From an uncultured Lachnospiraceae bacterium (lineage in GTDB: Bacteria; Bacillota; Clostridia; Lachnospirales; Lachnospiraceae), in the NCBI GenBank assembly GCA_946414885.1, contig CAMKQH010000001.1, positions 1-64,000 of the forward strand: 64,000 bases of DNA, read 5' to 3'. Within the stretch, counting starts at the first letter, position 1, and each line of letters begins with the position of its first letter. The notes under the pieces are model-generated. The model was not told the DNA's origin and made no database searches. It saw only the letters and a list, made by a program, of their open reading frames with translations. Made by a program: the position numbers and the translations under genes. Below are positions 1-8,384 of the stretch, in pieces.

Positions 1-1
1 C

Positions 2-1609
2 AATACTACGATTTACAACACGGCGCTTTATATGAGATTGAGCCGGGACGATGAAAACTATGGTGACAGCGTAAGCATTGAAACACAGCGGACAATCCTG
101 CAACAGTACGCAAAGGAACAGGGGCTTCATGTAGTCGGTGAGTATGTGGACGATGGCTGGTCGGGGACGAACTTTGAACGGCCGGATTTTCAGCGCATGA
201 TGGACGATATGGAAGCCGGAAAAGTAAACTGCATTGTCACGAAAGACCTGTCCCGTTTCGGGCGGGAACATGTGATGATGGACTACTATCTGGAATTTCT
301 GTTCCCGGAGAAACGGGTTCGCTACATCGCCGTTGCGGAGAATGAGGACACAGAGAAAGGGCTTTCCGATTTTGTCCCGTTCAAAAACCTGTTCAATGAA
401 TGGTTTGCGAAAGATACAAGCCGCAAGGTAAAGGCCGCTTTCAAAGCAAAGTTTGCCACAGGACAGCGTATCGGCGCCTATGCTCCCATCGGGTACAGGA
501 AACACCCGGAAATCAAAAACAAGCTGATAATCGACGAGGAAACCCGCTGGATAGTGGAGAAGATTTTTGACCTTGCTATTCATGGCAGAGGGGCGGCCAG
601 TATCACAAGAATACTGATTGCGGAAAAGGTTCCCACACCGGGATTTATCAACTTCCAGCGTGACGGGACTTTTGCAAACATCTATGCGGGTGCGCCGGAG
701 GAAAAAAGCTACGCATGGACGATAGCCCAGGTCAAGAGCATTATGAAAGACGAAACCTATATCGGCCATACCATTCATTACCGGGAAACGAACATTTCCT
801 TTAAGAACAAGCGGAGGGTACGCAAGCCCCAAAGTGAATGGGTGCGGGTGGAGAACACGCAGGAGCCGATTATCAGCGAGCAGGTTTTCCGGCAGGTACA
901 GGAGCAGATAGCAAACCGCCGCAGGAAGTGCAAGGATGGTACAACGCAGATTTTTTCCGGATTGGTAAAATGTGCGGATTGCGGCTGGTCGCTGTCCTAT
1001 GGGGAGAACAGGCAGAACAGCAAGCCTTACGGCCATTATCATTGTAGCAAGTACGGGCAGGGCACACGCCAATGCTCCATGCACTATATCCGTTATGATG
1101 TGCTTTATGCCTATGTCCTCTCCCGTCTGCAATACTGGTCGGGGCTGGTACAGCATGATGAAGAACGGCTCTTGAAGCAGCTGTTAAATGCCACTGATAA
1201 GGGACAGGCTGCCGCAAGAAAGAAGCAGGCCGCAGAACTGAAAAAGGCAGAGAAGCGAAAAGCCGAAGTCGATACTTTGTTTGCCCGGATGTATGAGGAC
1301 TGGGCGGCGGGGCGTATCACGGAATACAACTTCTCTATGCTGTCCGGGAAGTACCAAAGCGAACAGGCTGAACTGGACGAAAAGATTGAACAGCTTCAAT
1401 CCGCTATCGCCACTGAAAGCCAGAACGCCGTAGACGCAGAAAAATGGATTGCCTTGATGAAAGAGTGCGTCAATCCAACAGAACTGACCGCCGAACTTTT
1501 GAATATGCTGATTGAAAAAATCGTTGTCCATGAAGCGGTCAAAGGTGAGGACGGAAGCCGGGAACAGGAGGTAGAAATCTTCTACCGCTTTATCGGCAAA
1601 ATTGATTGA
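2..1609 (+). CDS. Large serine site-specific recombinase (5' end outside window)
   Basis: Catalyses integration and excision of a mobile element through a covalent serine-DNA intermediate. The open frame runs in from the window edge, so the true start lies upstream; the first internal Met is at 32. The N-terminal resolvase domain shows the nucleophile context LYMRLS and the motif TKDLSRFGREH with its catalytic Arg. A recombinase domain follows. A zinc ribbon near residues 312-355 has CADCG and later HYHCSKYG with another Cys. A Lys/Ala/Glu-rich coiled coil covers about 395-455, and the tail resembles DUF4368. This order is typical of TnpX/TndX-type recombinases. It is the last gene of the element: host sequence resumes about 30 bases after its stop. 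The gene contains no ACGT tetranucleotide and writes His-Val, Tyr-Val and Asp-Val with NAT codons, unlike the host genes that follow. Confidence 0.93.
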   Translation, partial: NTTIYNTALYMRLSRDDENYGDSVSIETQRTILQQYAKEQGLHVVGEYVDDGWSGTNFERPDFQRMMDDMEAGKVNCIVTKDLSRFGREHVMMDYYLEFLFPEKRVRYIAVAENEDTEKGLSDFVPFKNLFNEWFAKDTSRKVKAAFKAKFATGQRIGAYAPIGYRKHPEIKNKLIIDEETRWIVEKIFDLAIHGRGAASITRILIAEKVPTPGFINFQRDGTFANIYAGAPEEKSYAWTIAQVKSIMKDETYIGHTIHYRETNISFKNKRRVRKPQSEWVRVENTQEPIISEQVFRQVQEQIANRRRKCKDGTTQIFSGLVKCADCGWSLSYGENRQNSKPYGHYHCSKYGQGTRQCSMHYIRYDVLYAYVLSRLQYWSGLVQHDEERLLKQLLNATDKGQAAARKKQAAELKKAEKRKAEVDTLFARMYEDWAAGRITEYNFSMLSGKYQSEQAELDEKIEQLQSAIATESQNAVDAEKWIALMKECVNPTELTAELLNMLIEKIVVHEAVKGEDGSREQEVEIFYRFIGKID

Positions 1610-1640
1610 ATGATACCAATATCTTTAACTATGTGATACC
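1610..1640. mobile_element. Right end / insertion junction of the mobile element
   Basis: The recombinase stop codon is at 1607-1609. From 1641 the sequence reads in frame as the middle of an XRE regulator (GKNYPDINSLLRMSEVFGVS), with an in-frame stop at 1626-1628 just upstream. The junction therefore lies between 1610 and about 1640, probably next to GATACC at 1635-1640. TGATACC occurs twice here, at 1611-1617 and 1634-1640. The exact crossover dinucleotide cannot be fixed without the left end or an empty site. Confidence 0.65.
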
Positions 1641-2105
1641 GGAAAGAACTATCCAGACATTAACAGCCTGCTTCGCATGAGCGAGGTGTTCGGCGTTTCC
1701 GTCGACACCCTTTTGAAGGGTGACGTGGAGGAAATGAAAGAGATGGTAAAGAAAGAGGATCAGATGGAATTCGATAGACTTGGAAGGCTTTATTCCTGGC
1801 TGATGCTTCTTATGATCGTTACGCCGGTTCCGCTGACGAAGCTTTTCCGGTTCTGGGGACTTGGCATATGGGCATGCTTGGCGGCAGTTTCCTTAGCCGT
1901 GGCGGTCATCGTAGAGAAAAAGAAAAAGGAATTAAACGTGCAGACGTACCGCGAAATAGTGGCTTTTATGGAAGGCAAGCAGCTGGATGAGATCGAGGCG
2001 GCCAAGGAAGAGGGAAAGCGCCCCTATCAGAAAACCTTTATTACGTTGGCTTTTGGAGTCATGGCACTTGTCATTAACCTGCTGATGCTGTTTTTGTGGA
2101 AATGA
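1641..2105 (+). pseudogene. XRE-family regulator, N-terminal half removed by the insertion
   Basis: The frame begins mid-domain at GKNYPDINSLLRMSEVFGVSV, which matches the end of an XRE helix-turn-helix (usually preceded by a WENG-type segment). A linker follows, then a C-terminal region with two pairs of hydrophobic helices (about LYSWLMLLMIVTPVPL and LGIWACLAAVSLAVAVIV, then ITLAFGVMALVINLLMLFL). Such membrane-anchored XRE proteins commonly sit beside two-component and ABC loci, as here. The DNA-binding half is missing from this side, so the protein is broken. A Met at 1677 could start a fragment lacking the recognition helix. The other half presumably lies beyond the left end of the element, outside the window. 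Confidence 0.8.
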
Positions 2106-2119
2106 CGGAGGACGTGGGG

Positions 2120-2815
2120 ATGGCTGACGTGAACGGATCAAAAAAAATATTATTGGTTGAGGATGATAAAGAGATCAGGGAATTGCTTTGTTCATTCCTT
2201 ACGGACAATGGTTACGCGCCGGACGTGGCTAAAAATGGCATGGAAGGGTTAAACATGGCCCTCGGGAAGGATTATGACCTGATCCTTCTTGACATTATGC
2301 TGCCCCTTAAGAGCGGAGACCAATTGCTGAAGGAGCTGCGGGAACACTCTGACGTTCCGGTGCTTGTTCTTTCTGCAAAGGACATGATCCAGACCAAGAT
2401 TGACGTAATCCGGCTTGGAGCGGATGACTACGTCACCAAGCCTTTTGATCTGGGAGAGGTTTTGGCACGCATTGAGGCATTGCTTCGAAGGAGCGGCAGG
2501 CGGAAGGAAGACGCAGAAATTCTCACGCATAAAAACTTAAGTCTTTACGTAAAAGAGGGCAGGGCGTTCTTACGCGGCACGGAGCTGACGCTCACTTCGA
2601 AGGAATACGCGATCTTGCAGCTTCTCCTTTCCCATCCGGATAAGATCTTTTCACGATCCAATATTTTTGATTCCCTGTGGGGAGATGACAGTGGAAATTA
2701 TGATGACAATGCCGTTAAGGTTCATATGAGCAACCTTCGAAGTAAGCTCTCCGCGCAGGATACGGAAGAATATATCGAAACGGTATGGGGAATGGGATAC
2801 AGACTCGCAAATTAA
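2120..2815 (+). CDS. OmpR/PhoB-family response regulator
   Basis: DNA-binding regulator of the adjacent ABC transporter and kinase locus. The receiver domain (residues 1-115) has the acidic pair in LLVEDDKE, the phospho-acceptor Asp58 in LLDIMLP and Lys107 in YVTKPFD. A winged-helix effector domain (about 125-231) ends with ETVWGMGYRLAN, typical of OmpR-type proteins. I chose ATG 2120 because GGAGG at 2107-2111 lies eight bases upstream; the earlier in-frame GTG at 2096 overlaps the previous gene without a site. The partner kinase is at 4532-5449, separated by the two transporter genes. The layout resembles antimicrobial-peptide sensing and efflux modules (BceRS or LanRK type), which is inference from context. 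Confidence 0.92.
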   Translation: MADVNGSKKILLVEDDKEIRELLCSFLTDNGYAPDVAKNGMEGLNMALGKDYDLILLDIMLPLKSGDQLLKELREHSDVPVLVLSAKDMIQTKIDVIRLGADDYVTKPFDLGEVLARIEALLRRSGRRKEDAEILTHKNLSLYVKEGRAFLRGTELTLTSKEYAILQLLLSHPDKIFSRSNIFDSLWGDDSGNYDDNAVKVHMSNLRSKLSAQDTEEYIETVWGMGYRLAN

Positions 2816-2821
2816 CAAAGA

Positions 2822-2837
2822 TTAAGGCGCGCCTTAA
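2822..2837. other. Perfect 16-base palindrome between the regulator and the ABC genes
   Basis: TTAAGGCGCGCCTTAA is a perfect palindrome seven bases after the response regulator stop, followed by CCTTTTCT. It could be a weak terminator (TTAAGG stem, CGCG loop) or a regulator-binding site for the transporter genes. A TATACT at 2860-2865 might be a -10 box, but no convincing -35 is present. Confidence 0.4.
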
Positions 2838-2890
2838 CCTTTTCTAAACATTTCTTAGTTATACTGGCTTCATACAAGGAGGAAGAAGCC

Positions 2891-3799
2891 ATGGATTACG
2901 TAATGGAACTGGATGGGCTGTCCAAAAGCTATGGGGGCAAAAAGGTTGTAGACAGCTTTTCGCTTAAGATGGAGAAAGGTCACGTCTATGGTCTCATTGG
3001 TCCCAACGGAGCTGGAAAAACCACGGTGATGAAAATGATGGCGGGGTTGACGGGAGCAGACTGCGGAAGCATGCGTTTCTTTGGATCGGAGGATCTGGAC
3101 GGGATGCGTGACCGGATCAGCTTTATCATCGAGCAGCCCTATATGGACCTAAATATGACGGCACGTCAGAACATGGAATACGTGTGTCTCCTACGCGGTA
3201 TTCCGGACAAGAATCGCATCGATGAATTACTCACGTTCGTTGGGCTGGCTGATACGGGGAAAAAGATAGCAAAGAAGTTCTCTCTTGGCATGAAGCAACG
3301 CCTTGGTCTTGCCATGTCCATGCTTCCCGGTCCGGAGATCATGGTACTCGATGAGCCCATCAACGGCCTTGATCCGGAAGGAATCATCGACATTCGCAAG
3401 ATGCTAAAGGATCTTGCAGTCAGCAAAAGCATAACGATCCTGATTTCGAGCCATATTTTGAAGGAACTCTCGGAGCTTTGCACGGATTATGCAATCATCC
3501 GGGAGGGAAAGCTAATCGAAGAGCTTTCGCATGAGGAGCTGTTGCAAAAAACGCATACGCGCCTAGCCCTGCAGACCGACGACGTTGCCAGAACGGCAAC
3601 GATTTTGGAAGACCATTTAAATCTTCATGATTACAAAATCACCCATGAAAACGAGATCCTAATCTATGAGCAGTTGGATGATCTAAGGCGAATCTCAAAG
3701 ACGGTTACGGATCAAGGATTGATCATTACCCGTTTTAATCTGGAGGGAGAATCTCTTGAGGAGTATTATGTCGGAAAGGTGGGTGAACGTCATGAGTAG
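2891..3799 (+). CDS. ABC transporter ATP-binding protein, BcrA-like
   Basis: Cytoplasmic ATPase of a two-gene exporter. Walker A is GPNGAGKTT at residues 37-45, the signature is FSLGMKQR, and Walker B is IMVLDEPINGLDPEG near residue 155; a switch His lies in ISSHIL. About 100 residues follow the nucleotide-binding domain, as in bacitracin and lantibiotic immunity ATPases (BcrA/LanF). GGAGGAAGAAGCC precedes the ATG. The end overlaps the permease start by eight bases, so the two are translationally coupled. The substrate is unknown; the nearby two-component system suggests an envelope-active peptide. Confidence 0.93.
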   Translation: MDYVMELDGLSKSYGGKKVVDSFSLKMEKGHVYGLIGPNGAGKTTVMKMMAGLTGADCGSMRFFGSEDLDGMRDRISFIIEQPYMDLNMTARQNMEYVCLLRGIPDKNRIDELLTFVGLADTGKKIAKKFSLGMKQRLGLAMSMLPGPEIMVLDEPINGLDPEGIIDIRKMLKDLAVSKSITILISSHILKELSELCTDYAIIREGKLIEELSHEELLQKTHTRLALQTDDVARTATILEDHLNLHDYKITHENEILIYEQLDDLRRISKTVTDQGLIITRFNLEGESLEEYYVGKVGERHE

Positions 3800-4535
3800 A
3801 ATGATGAAGGCGGAAGCGTTTCGGCTTAGAAAGCGATTATTCTTTTTACTTATTTGTTGCGCGGCATGCAGTTTGTTGCCCGTGATTGGCGCAAGTGGTG
3901 TTCGCGATGCTGGTCTGAAAGCGCAGATTGGTGCAAGCGGGGGACTTTTAATGATGGTCATGATGATGTTCCCGCTTATTTTTGCAAACATTACGGGAAG
4001 CCTTTATGACGAGGGGAAGCTGGGATTCTATGAGATCATGGCTGGAAATAAGCCCCACAGGATCGTATTTAGTAAGATCATGACGGACGGGGTCATGTTT
4101 CTTATCCTGACAGCCGTGACGTGCTGCGCATATTATGTGATCGTTGGCCTTCGAAACGGGCTTGGGGGCTTCGATCATGTGCTGATCCGCTTGCTTTTGG
4201 TGATTGCGGTGCTGGCTCGAATCGCATTTTGTAGCATTCTGATCGCCCTTTGCTTTCGGCGTACGGGCACGGGAATGGCTGTTTGCTTTCTTAGGTTCTG
4301 GATCGTGGACAGCGCCGTTTTTCCGTTTTTTATGTGGTTTTCAGGTACCGTGCTGGAATGGAAAAGGTTGTCGCTGCATTTTAGTTACGCAAGCATTATC
4401 AATCAGCTGATAATCTCGGTAAGCGAGCCGGTGGATTCGATGATCGTTTTGCACGTCCTGCTTGGTTTTCTGATCGAATTTGCCCTTTGGTATCTGCTTG
4501 TTGATCTTGGAATCAGAAAGAGAAAGATTGCATGA
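3792..4535 (+). CDS. ABC transporter permease subunit (ABC-2 type)
   Basis: Hydrophobic protein of 247 residues with about six predicted membrane segments, for example FFLLICCAACSLLPVIGA near residue 18 and the closing pair before residue 240. It partners the preceding ATPase. I start it at ATG 3792, overlapping the ATPase stop; an upstream in-frame ATG at 3756 lies deep inside the ATPase gene. Its TGA overlaps the kinase ATG (ATGA at 4532-4535), so transporter and kinase are co-translated. Confidence 0.85.
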   Translation: MSRMMKAEAFRLRKRLFFLLICCAACSLLPVIGASGVRDAGLKAQIGASGGLLMMVMMMFPLIFANITGSLYDEGKLGFYEIMAGNKPHRIVFSKIMTDGVMFLILTAVTCCAYYVIVGLRNGLGGFDHVLIRLLLVIAVLARIAFCSILIALCFRRTGTGMAVCFLRFWIVDSAVFPFFMWFSGTVLEWKRLSLHFSYASIINQLIISVSEPVDSMIVLHVLLGFLIEFALWYLLVDLGIRKRKIA

Positions 4536-5449
4536 ATTACGTCCTGACAGTGTTATGTTTGATATTGGCTGGCGCCCTCGCCGCATTGACCGTAAGGCTT
4601 GTGCAGCGCAGGCGTCAGCTTGCGCTTTTTACAAGACAGCTGCGGGAGATCCGTGAGCAGAAGCAAAATCGTCTGATTCGCGTTGAGCACTTTGACGGTG
4701 AGACGATTGCCCTTGCGAAGGAGTTACAGGCTTTTGTCGATGAAGAGCAGCTTTTGATCAAAGAAGCAGAGGAAGAACGTCAGGCGGTAAAGACCATGGT
4801 GGCTGGCATCTCTCATGATTTCCGCACGCCCCTGACGGCGGCAGGCGGTTATATGCAGATGATTGCCAAGGATCAGGGCTTGTCTCAGCGAAGCCGTTCC
4901 TATCTCGACAAGGCCATCTCGAAAACCAACTATCTAAAAGAACTGTCGGATGAATTCTTTGCACTCTCCCTGGTGGAGGGGAAGGGAAACGAAGACCGGA
5001 CAGTGCTTTCCTTAAAGCGCATGCTGGAGGAAGTGACGCTGGCACAACATGAATGGATTGAGGCTGCCGGAATTCAATTCTCCGCGGACGTGACCGAAGA
5101 TTCCTGTGACGTTTTTGCAAACGAAGTGGATATCCTGCGGCTTCTGGAAAATCTGTATTCCAACGCGCGCAAATATGCAAAAAGCAGGATGGCAATCAAG
5201 CTTTCACGGATGGATGATAAGAGGTGTGAATTAGTATTTGCAAACGACGGGAAGCTTCTTCCCATGTCGGACGCCGAATCTATATTCAAGCCTTTCTATC
5301 GCAGTGCATCCGGAGATACTCCGGGAAGCGGTTTGGGACTTTACGTCGTGAAACGCATCGTGGAAAAATATGATGGGGAGATTCATGCGAGGACGAGTGG
5401 CAACGGAGATTTTGAAATTAAGATTGTCTTTTTTACTTCGTTTCGATGA
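4532..5449 (+). CDS. Sensor histidine kinase
   Basis: Membrane-anchored kinase pairing with the response regulator at 2120. One N-terminal membrane helix (residues 3-22) is followed by a short linker and no recognisable sensor domain. The H-box is ISHDFRTPLT with His95, the N-box is LLENLYSNARKYA, and the G-box is GSGLGLYVVK. Length is 305 residues. The minimal extracellular part fits intramembrane-sensing kinases that take their signal from a neighbouring ABC transporter, which is inference. It is the last gene of the cluster. Confidence 0.92.
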   Translation: MNYVLTVLCLILAGALAALTVRLVQRRRQLALFTRQLREIREQKQNRLIRVEHFDGETIALAKELQAFVDEEQLLIKEAEEERQAVKTMVAGISHDFRTPLTAAGGYMQMIAKDQGLSQRSRSYLDKAISKTNYLKELSDEFFALSLVEGKGNEDRTVLSLKRMLEEVTLAQHEWIEAAGIQFSADVTEDSCDVFANEVDILRLLENLYSNARKYAKSRMAIKLSRMDDKRCELVFANDGKLLPMSDAESIFKPFYRSASGDTPGSGLGLYVVKRIVEKYDGEIHARTSGNGDFEIKIVFFTSFR

Positions 5450-5495
5450 AATGAAAAAGGAATGTTATATTCATAAAAAAATTTGAAAAAAGGGA

Positions 5496-5524
5496 TTGAC
5501 AAACGGAAAAAAGTGGCGTATGAT
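5496..5524 (+). promoter_or_regulatory. Sigma-A type promoter upstream of glnN
   Basis: TTGACA (5496-5501), 17-base spacer, TATGAT (5519-5524): a near-perfect vegetative promoter. The expected start near 5531 leaves an RNA leader of about 230 bases before glnN, containing both hairpins described below. Confidence 0.75.
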
Positions 5525-5540
5525 TCGCTACATAAAGACA

Positions 5541-5580
5541 AAGGCGTCTGCGAACGAAAGTTCCCAGACGCTTTTTCTTT
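5541..5580 (+). terminator. Intrinsic terminator in the glnN leader
   Basis: GGCGTCTG and CAGACGC form the stem, with an inner GAAC/GTTC helix around GAAA, followed by TTTTTCTTT. It starts only about 10 bases after the predicted transcription start. It either attenuates glnN or terminates the upstream kinase operon. Confidence 0.75.
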
Positions 5581-5612
5581 ATACAAAAACCCTAATCAAC
5601 ATAGGCAGAGGC

Positions 5613-5652
5613 AAAGGCGCCGAAGGTGTGTAAAATCACCCCCGGCGCCTTT
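5613..5652 (+). other. Second leader hairpin before glnN
   Basis: A perfect ten-pair stem AAAGGCGCCG / CGGCGCCTTT with a loop containing GGTG...CACC and no U-tract. Its 3' arm ending CGCCTTT could also pair with AAAGGCG in the 5' arm of the first terminator. From 5653 to 5745 I see no further structure. Confidence 0.55.
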
Positions 5653-5759
5653 ACTAATGCCGAAAAATCAATCTTAAGAAAGGCATGCAATTCTCAAGTT
5701 GATTTTCAGCATATGGATGATCAGGGGTTAAGAAAAAACAGATTAGGGAGGAATTCACC

Positions 5760-7856
5760 ATGGGAACAGTTTTGGATTATTTTGGAAGTCTCGTTTTTGA
5801 TGACAGGGTGATGAAAGCGAACTTATCCGCAAAGGTTTATAATTCGCTGAAGAAGACAATTGATGAAGGCGCAAAGCTGGATGAGAGCGTAGCAAATGCA
5901 GTTGCGGTCGCCATGAGGGATTGGGCGGTAGCAAACGGCGCCACCCATTATACCCATTGGTTCCAGCCTTTGACCGGAATTACTGCAGAGAAGCATGACA
6001 GCTTTATCTCTCCAGCACCCGACGGCGGCGTGCTGATGGAGTTTTCAGGAAAGGAACTCATTCAGGGCGAGCCTGATGCATCTTCCTTCCCGAGCGGCGG
6101 CCTTCGCGCAACCTTCGAGGCAAGAGGATATACGGCATGGGATCCTACCTCCTATGCATTCATTAAAGGCAAGACGCTTTGCATTCCCACCGCATTCTGT
6201 TCTTACGGCGGTGAGGCGCTGGATAAGAAAACCCCGCTGCTTCGTTCCATGGAAGCATTGAACAAGCAGGCACTCCGAATTTTGAGACTCTTCGGAAATG
6301 ACACCGCTAAGTGTGTTAGATCTTCCGTAGGTCCCGAGCAGGAGTACTTCCTGATCACCAAGGAAATGTATGATCTTCGTCCTGACCTCCGGTTCACCGG
6401 AAGAACCCTTTTCGGAGCAAAGCCTCCCAAAGGACAGGAGATGGATGACCATTACTTTGGCGTGATCAAGCCCAGGGTTCAGGCATACATGGAGGATCTG
6501 AACCAGGAGCTTTGGAAGCTCGGCATCCTTGCAAAGACGGAGCACAACGAGGTGGCACCTGCACAGCATGAGCTGGCACCCATCTACAGCACCACGAACA
6601 TTGCAACGGATCACAACCAGTTGACCATGGAGATCATGCAGAAGGTTGCTGCAAAGCACGGTCTGGTATGTCTCCTTCATGAGAAGCCTTTCGCAGGCGT
6701 AAACGGAAGCGGTAAGCACAACAACTGGTCCATCGCAACCGATACCGGCATCAACCTTCTTTCACCTGGCGACACGCCTTATGAAAACGCACAGTTCTTA
6801 CTGTTCTGCTGTGCAGTCATCAAGGCAGTGGATGATTATCAGGATTTGCTTCGACTTTCCGTTGCAACCGCAGGAAACGATCACAGACTTGGCGCAAATG
6901 AGGCACCGCCCGCAGTCATTTCCATCTTCCTTGGCGATGAGCTGAGCGCAGTCATGGATGCAATTGAGACCGGCAAGCCTTATAAGGGAACGGAAAAAAC
7001 CGTTATGAAGCTTGGCGTAGACGTGCTTCCGAAATTCAACAGAGACACGACCGACAGAAACAGAACTTCACCTTTTGCATTCACCGGAAACAAATTCGAG
7101 TTCAGAATGCTTGGTTCTTCCAACAGCATTGCATGTGCAAACATCATGCTGAACAGCGCGGTTGCAGAGTCCTTAAAGATTTATGCGGACAGACTTGAGA
7201 AGGCAAAGGACTTTGAGAAGACGCTCCACGAGATGATCCAGAAGACCATTAAGGATCACAAGCACATCATCTTCAACGGCAACGGTTATGATGACAGCTG
7301 GATCAAGGAAGCAACCGAGAAGAGAGGACTTCTGAACTACAGAACCACCGCGGATTGCATGCCTCACCTGCTTGATGAGAAGAACGTAAAGATGCTCACC
7401 AGCCACAAGGTATTCTCCGAGGCAGAGTTGAAGTCCAGATGTGAGATCATGCTGGAGAACTACAACAAGACCGTGACCATTGAGGCAAACACGATGATCG
7501 AGATGGCAAAGACCCAGATCGTTCCGGCAATCGAAAGCTTTACCGCAGACGTTGCAGGCAGCGCGGCAACGAAGAAGGCGCTCAATGCAAAGCTTGCATG
7601 CAAGTATGAAACCGAGCTGGTTAGCAAGTTATCCGATCTGACGGATGAGATCTATGGAAAGATCGGCGAGCTTGAGAAGGCAGTTGCAGGTCTTGCCAAG
7701 GCAAAGGATACCATCAAGGAGTCCGAGGTGATCCGCGACAAGGTATTGCCGAAGATGGCAGAGCTCAGGAAACCTGTTGACGAGGCAGAGACCATCACCG
7801 CCAAGGACTACTGGCCTTATCCTTCTTACGGTGATCTGCTGTTTGGCGTTAAGTAA
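5760..7856 (+). CDS. glnN: Type III glutamine synthetase
   Basis: ATP-dependent condensation of ammonia and glutamate to glutamine in the cytoplasm. At 698 residues it matches the long GSIII class rather than the 450-residue GSI class. The N-terminal GSIII region contains [32 protein letters not shown] and [12 protein letters not shown] (metal-binding Glu). The catalytic core includes [17 protein letters not shown] and [24 protein letters not shown] precedes the ATG. It opens a block of genes that make ammonia available or use glutamine: the ammonium channel, asparagine synthetase, CTP synthase and PRPP amidotransferase. Expression probably depends on the leader hairpins at 5541-5652. Confidence 0.97.
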   Translation: MGTVLDYFGSLVFDDRVMKANLSAKVYNSLKKTIDEGAKLDESVANAVAVAMRDWAVANGATHYTHWFQPLTGITAEKHDSFISPAPDGGVLMEFSGKELIQGEPDASSFPSGGLRATFEARGYTAWDPTSYAFIKGKTLCIPTAFCSYGGEALDKKTPLLRSMEALNKQALRILRLFGNDTAKCVRSSVGPEQEYFLITKEMYDLRPDLRFTGRTLFGAKPPKGQEMDDHYFGVIKPRVQAYMEDLNQELWKLGILAKTEHNEVAPAQHELAPIYSTTNIATDHNQLTMEIMQKVAAKHGLVCLLHEKPFAGVNGSGKHNNWSIATDTGINLLSPGDTPYENAQFLLFCCAVIKAVDDYQDLLRLSVATAGNDHRLGANEAPPAVISIFLGDELSAVMDAIETGKPYKGTEKTVMKLGVDVLPKFNRDTTDRNRTSPFAFTGNKFEFRMLGSSNSIACANIMLNSAVAESLKIYADRLEKAKDFEKTLHEMIQKTIKDHKHIIFNGNGYDDSWIKEATEKRGLLNYRTTADCMPHLLDEKNVKMLTSHKVFSEAELKSRCEIMLENYNKTVTIEANTMIEMAKTQIVPAIESFTADVAGSAATKKALNAKLACKYETELVSKLSDLTDEIYGKIGELEKAVAGLAKAKDTIKESEVIRDKVLPKMAELRKPVDEAETITAKDYWPYPSYGDLLFGVK

Positions 7857-7859
7857 GGA

Positions 7860-8039
7860 CTCGGGGCCTGGTTTGAACCCATCCTCCCCAGGCACGCTCG
7901 CGCTATGAGTCCAGCGTAGCGGTACTAAGTTGCCGCTGGATGAATCCATTAAGTAAAATGGATTCATCCGCATACGTCAACTAAGTACCGACGCTTGGGA
8001 CACATGCCTGAGGAGGAGAGTTCAAACCGTCCCCTCGAG
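7860..8039. repeat. 180-base imperfect inverted repeat after glnN
   Basis: One long hairpin. The centre is GGATGAATCCATT (7938-7950) against AATGGATTCATCC (7957-7969), 13 pairs around a five-base loop. Moving outward: GGTACTAAGTTG / CAACTAAGTACC (11 of 12), CCAGCGT / ACGCTTGG, CCTCCCCAGGCA / TGCCTGAGGAGG (11 of 12) and GGTTTGAAC / GTTCAAACC (9 of 9). There is no U-tract, so it is not a plain terminator. It may be an RNA-stabilising structure or a miniature inverted-repeat element. Confidence 0.75.
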
Positions 8040-8049
8040 ATACTTGAAA

Positions 8050-8190
8050 GCCAAGAAGGAAGCCCGTAAGAAGTGTTATTGGTGATTCGTAGGGCAAGAG
8101 AGAGTTATCTTAAGAAGTGACATTGAATTGCTTGGCGAGAGGAAGCACCGTAAGAATTGACGGTGATAGCTTGCAGGGCAAGGGAGTTTG
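8050..8190. repeat. Two diverged direct repeats of about 55 bases
   Basis: 8050-8105 and 8131-8190 share, in order, GGAAGC, CCGTAAGAA, GGTGAT, AGGGCAAG and GAG at similar spacing. No open frame covers them. They lie in the leader between the long hairpin and the ammonium channel gene; their function is unknown. Confidence 0.45.
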
Positions 8191-8248
8191 AAAGTAAGTA
8201 ATAAGTTGATTAGTAAGTGTTGTTTGAAATGATTAGGGAGAAAAGAAA

Positions 8249-8311
8249 ATGAACGATAATGAGAGTGAGAATGGCAATAATTGGAATGTATTTGGGGATG
8301 ACAAGAAATAG
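8249..8311 (+). CDS. Possible 20-residue Asn-rich peptide upstream of amt
   Basis: GGGAGAAAAGAAA precedes ATG 8249. The peptide MNDNESENGNNWNVFGDDKK has six Asn in 20 residues. After it, CCGTCGTG (8312-8319) can pair with CACGACG just before amt. It could be a leader peptide for the nitrogen block or a chance frame. It contains AAT-GTA, which breaks the host's usual AAC-GTN pattern and lowers confidence. Confidence 0.3.
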   Translation: MNDNESENGNNWNVFGDDKK

Positions 8312-8384
8312 CCGTCGTGTGCTCTTATGGTAAGCAAAACGAGAGGCCTCACGACGAGACGGGAGTAGACAAGGAGAGAAGATT

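Noticed and set aside
5613..5652. Possible ANTAR target hairpin before glnN
   Set aside because: Loops are not six bases with A1 and G4, so the known ANTAR pattern is not met.
7866..7884. T-arm-like GGTTTGAACCC suggesting a tRNA
   Set aside because: No acceptor or anticodon stem around it; it is one arm of the 180-base hairpin.
8056..8190. CRISPR-like direct repeats
   Set aside because: Only two diverged copies with no regular spacers and no cas genes.
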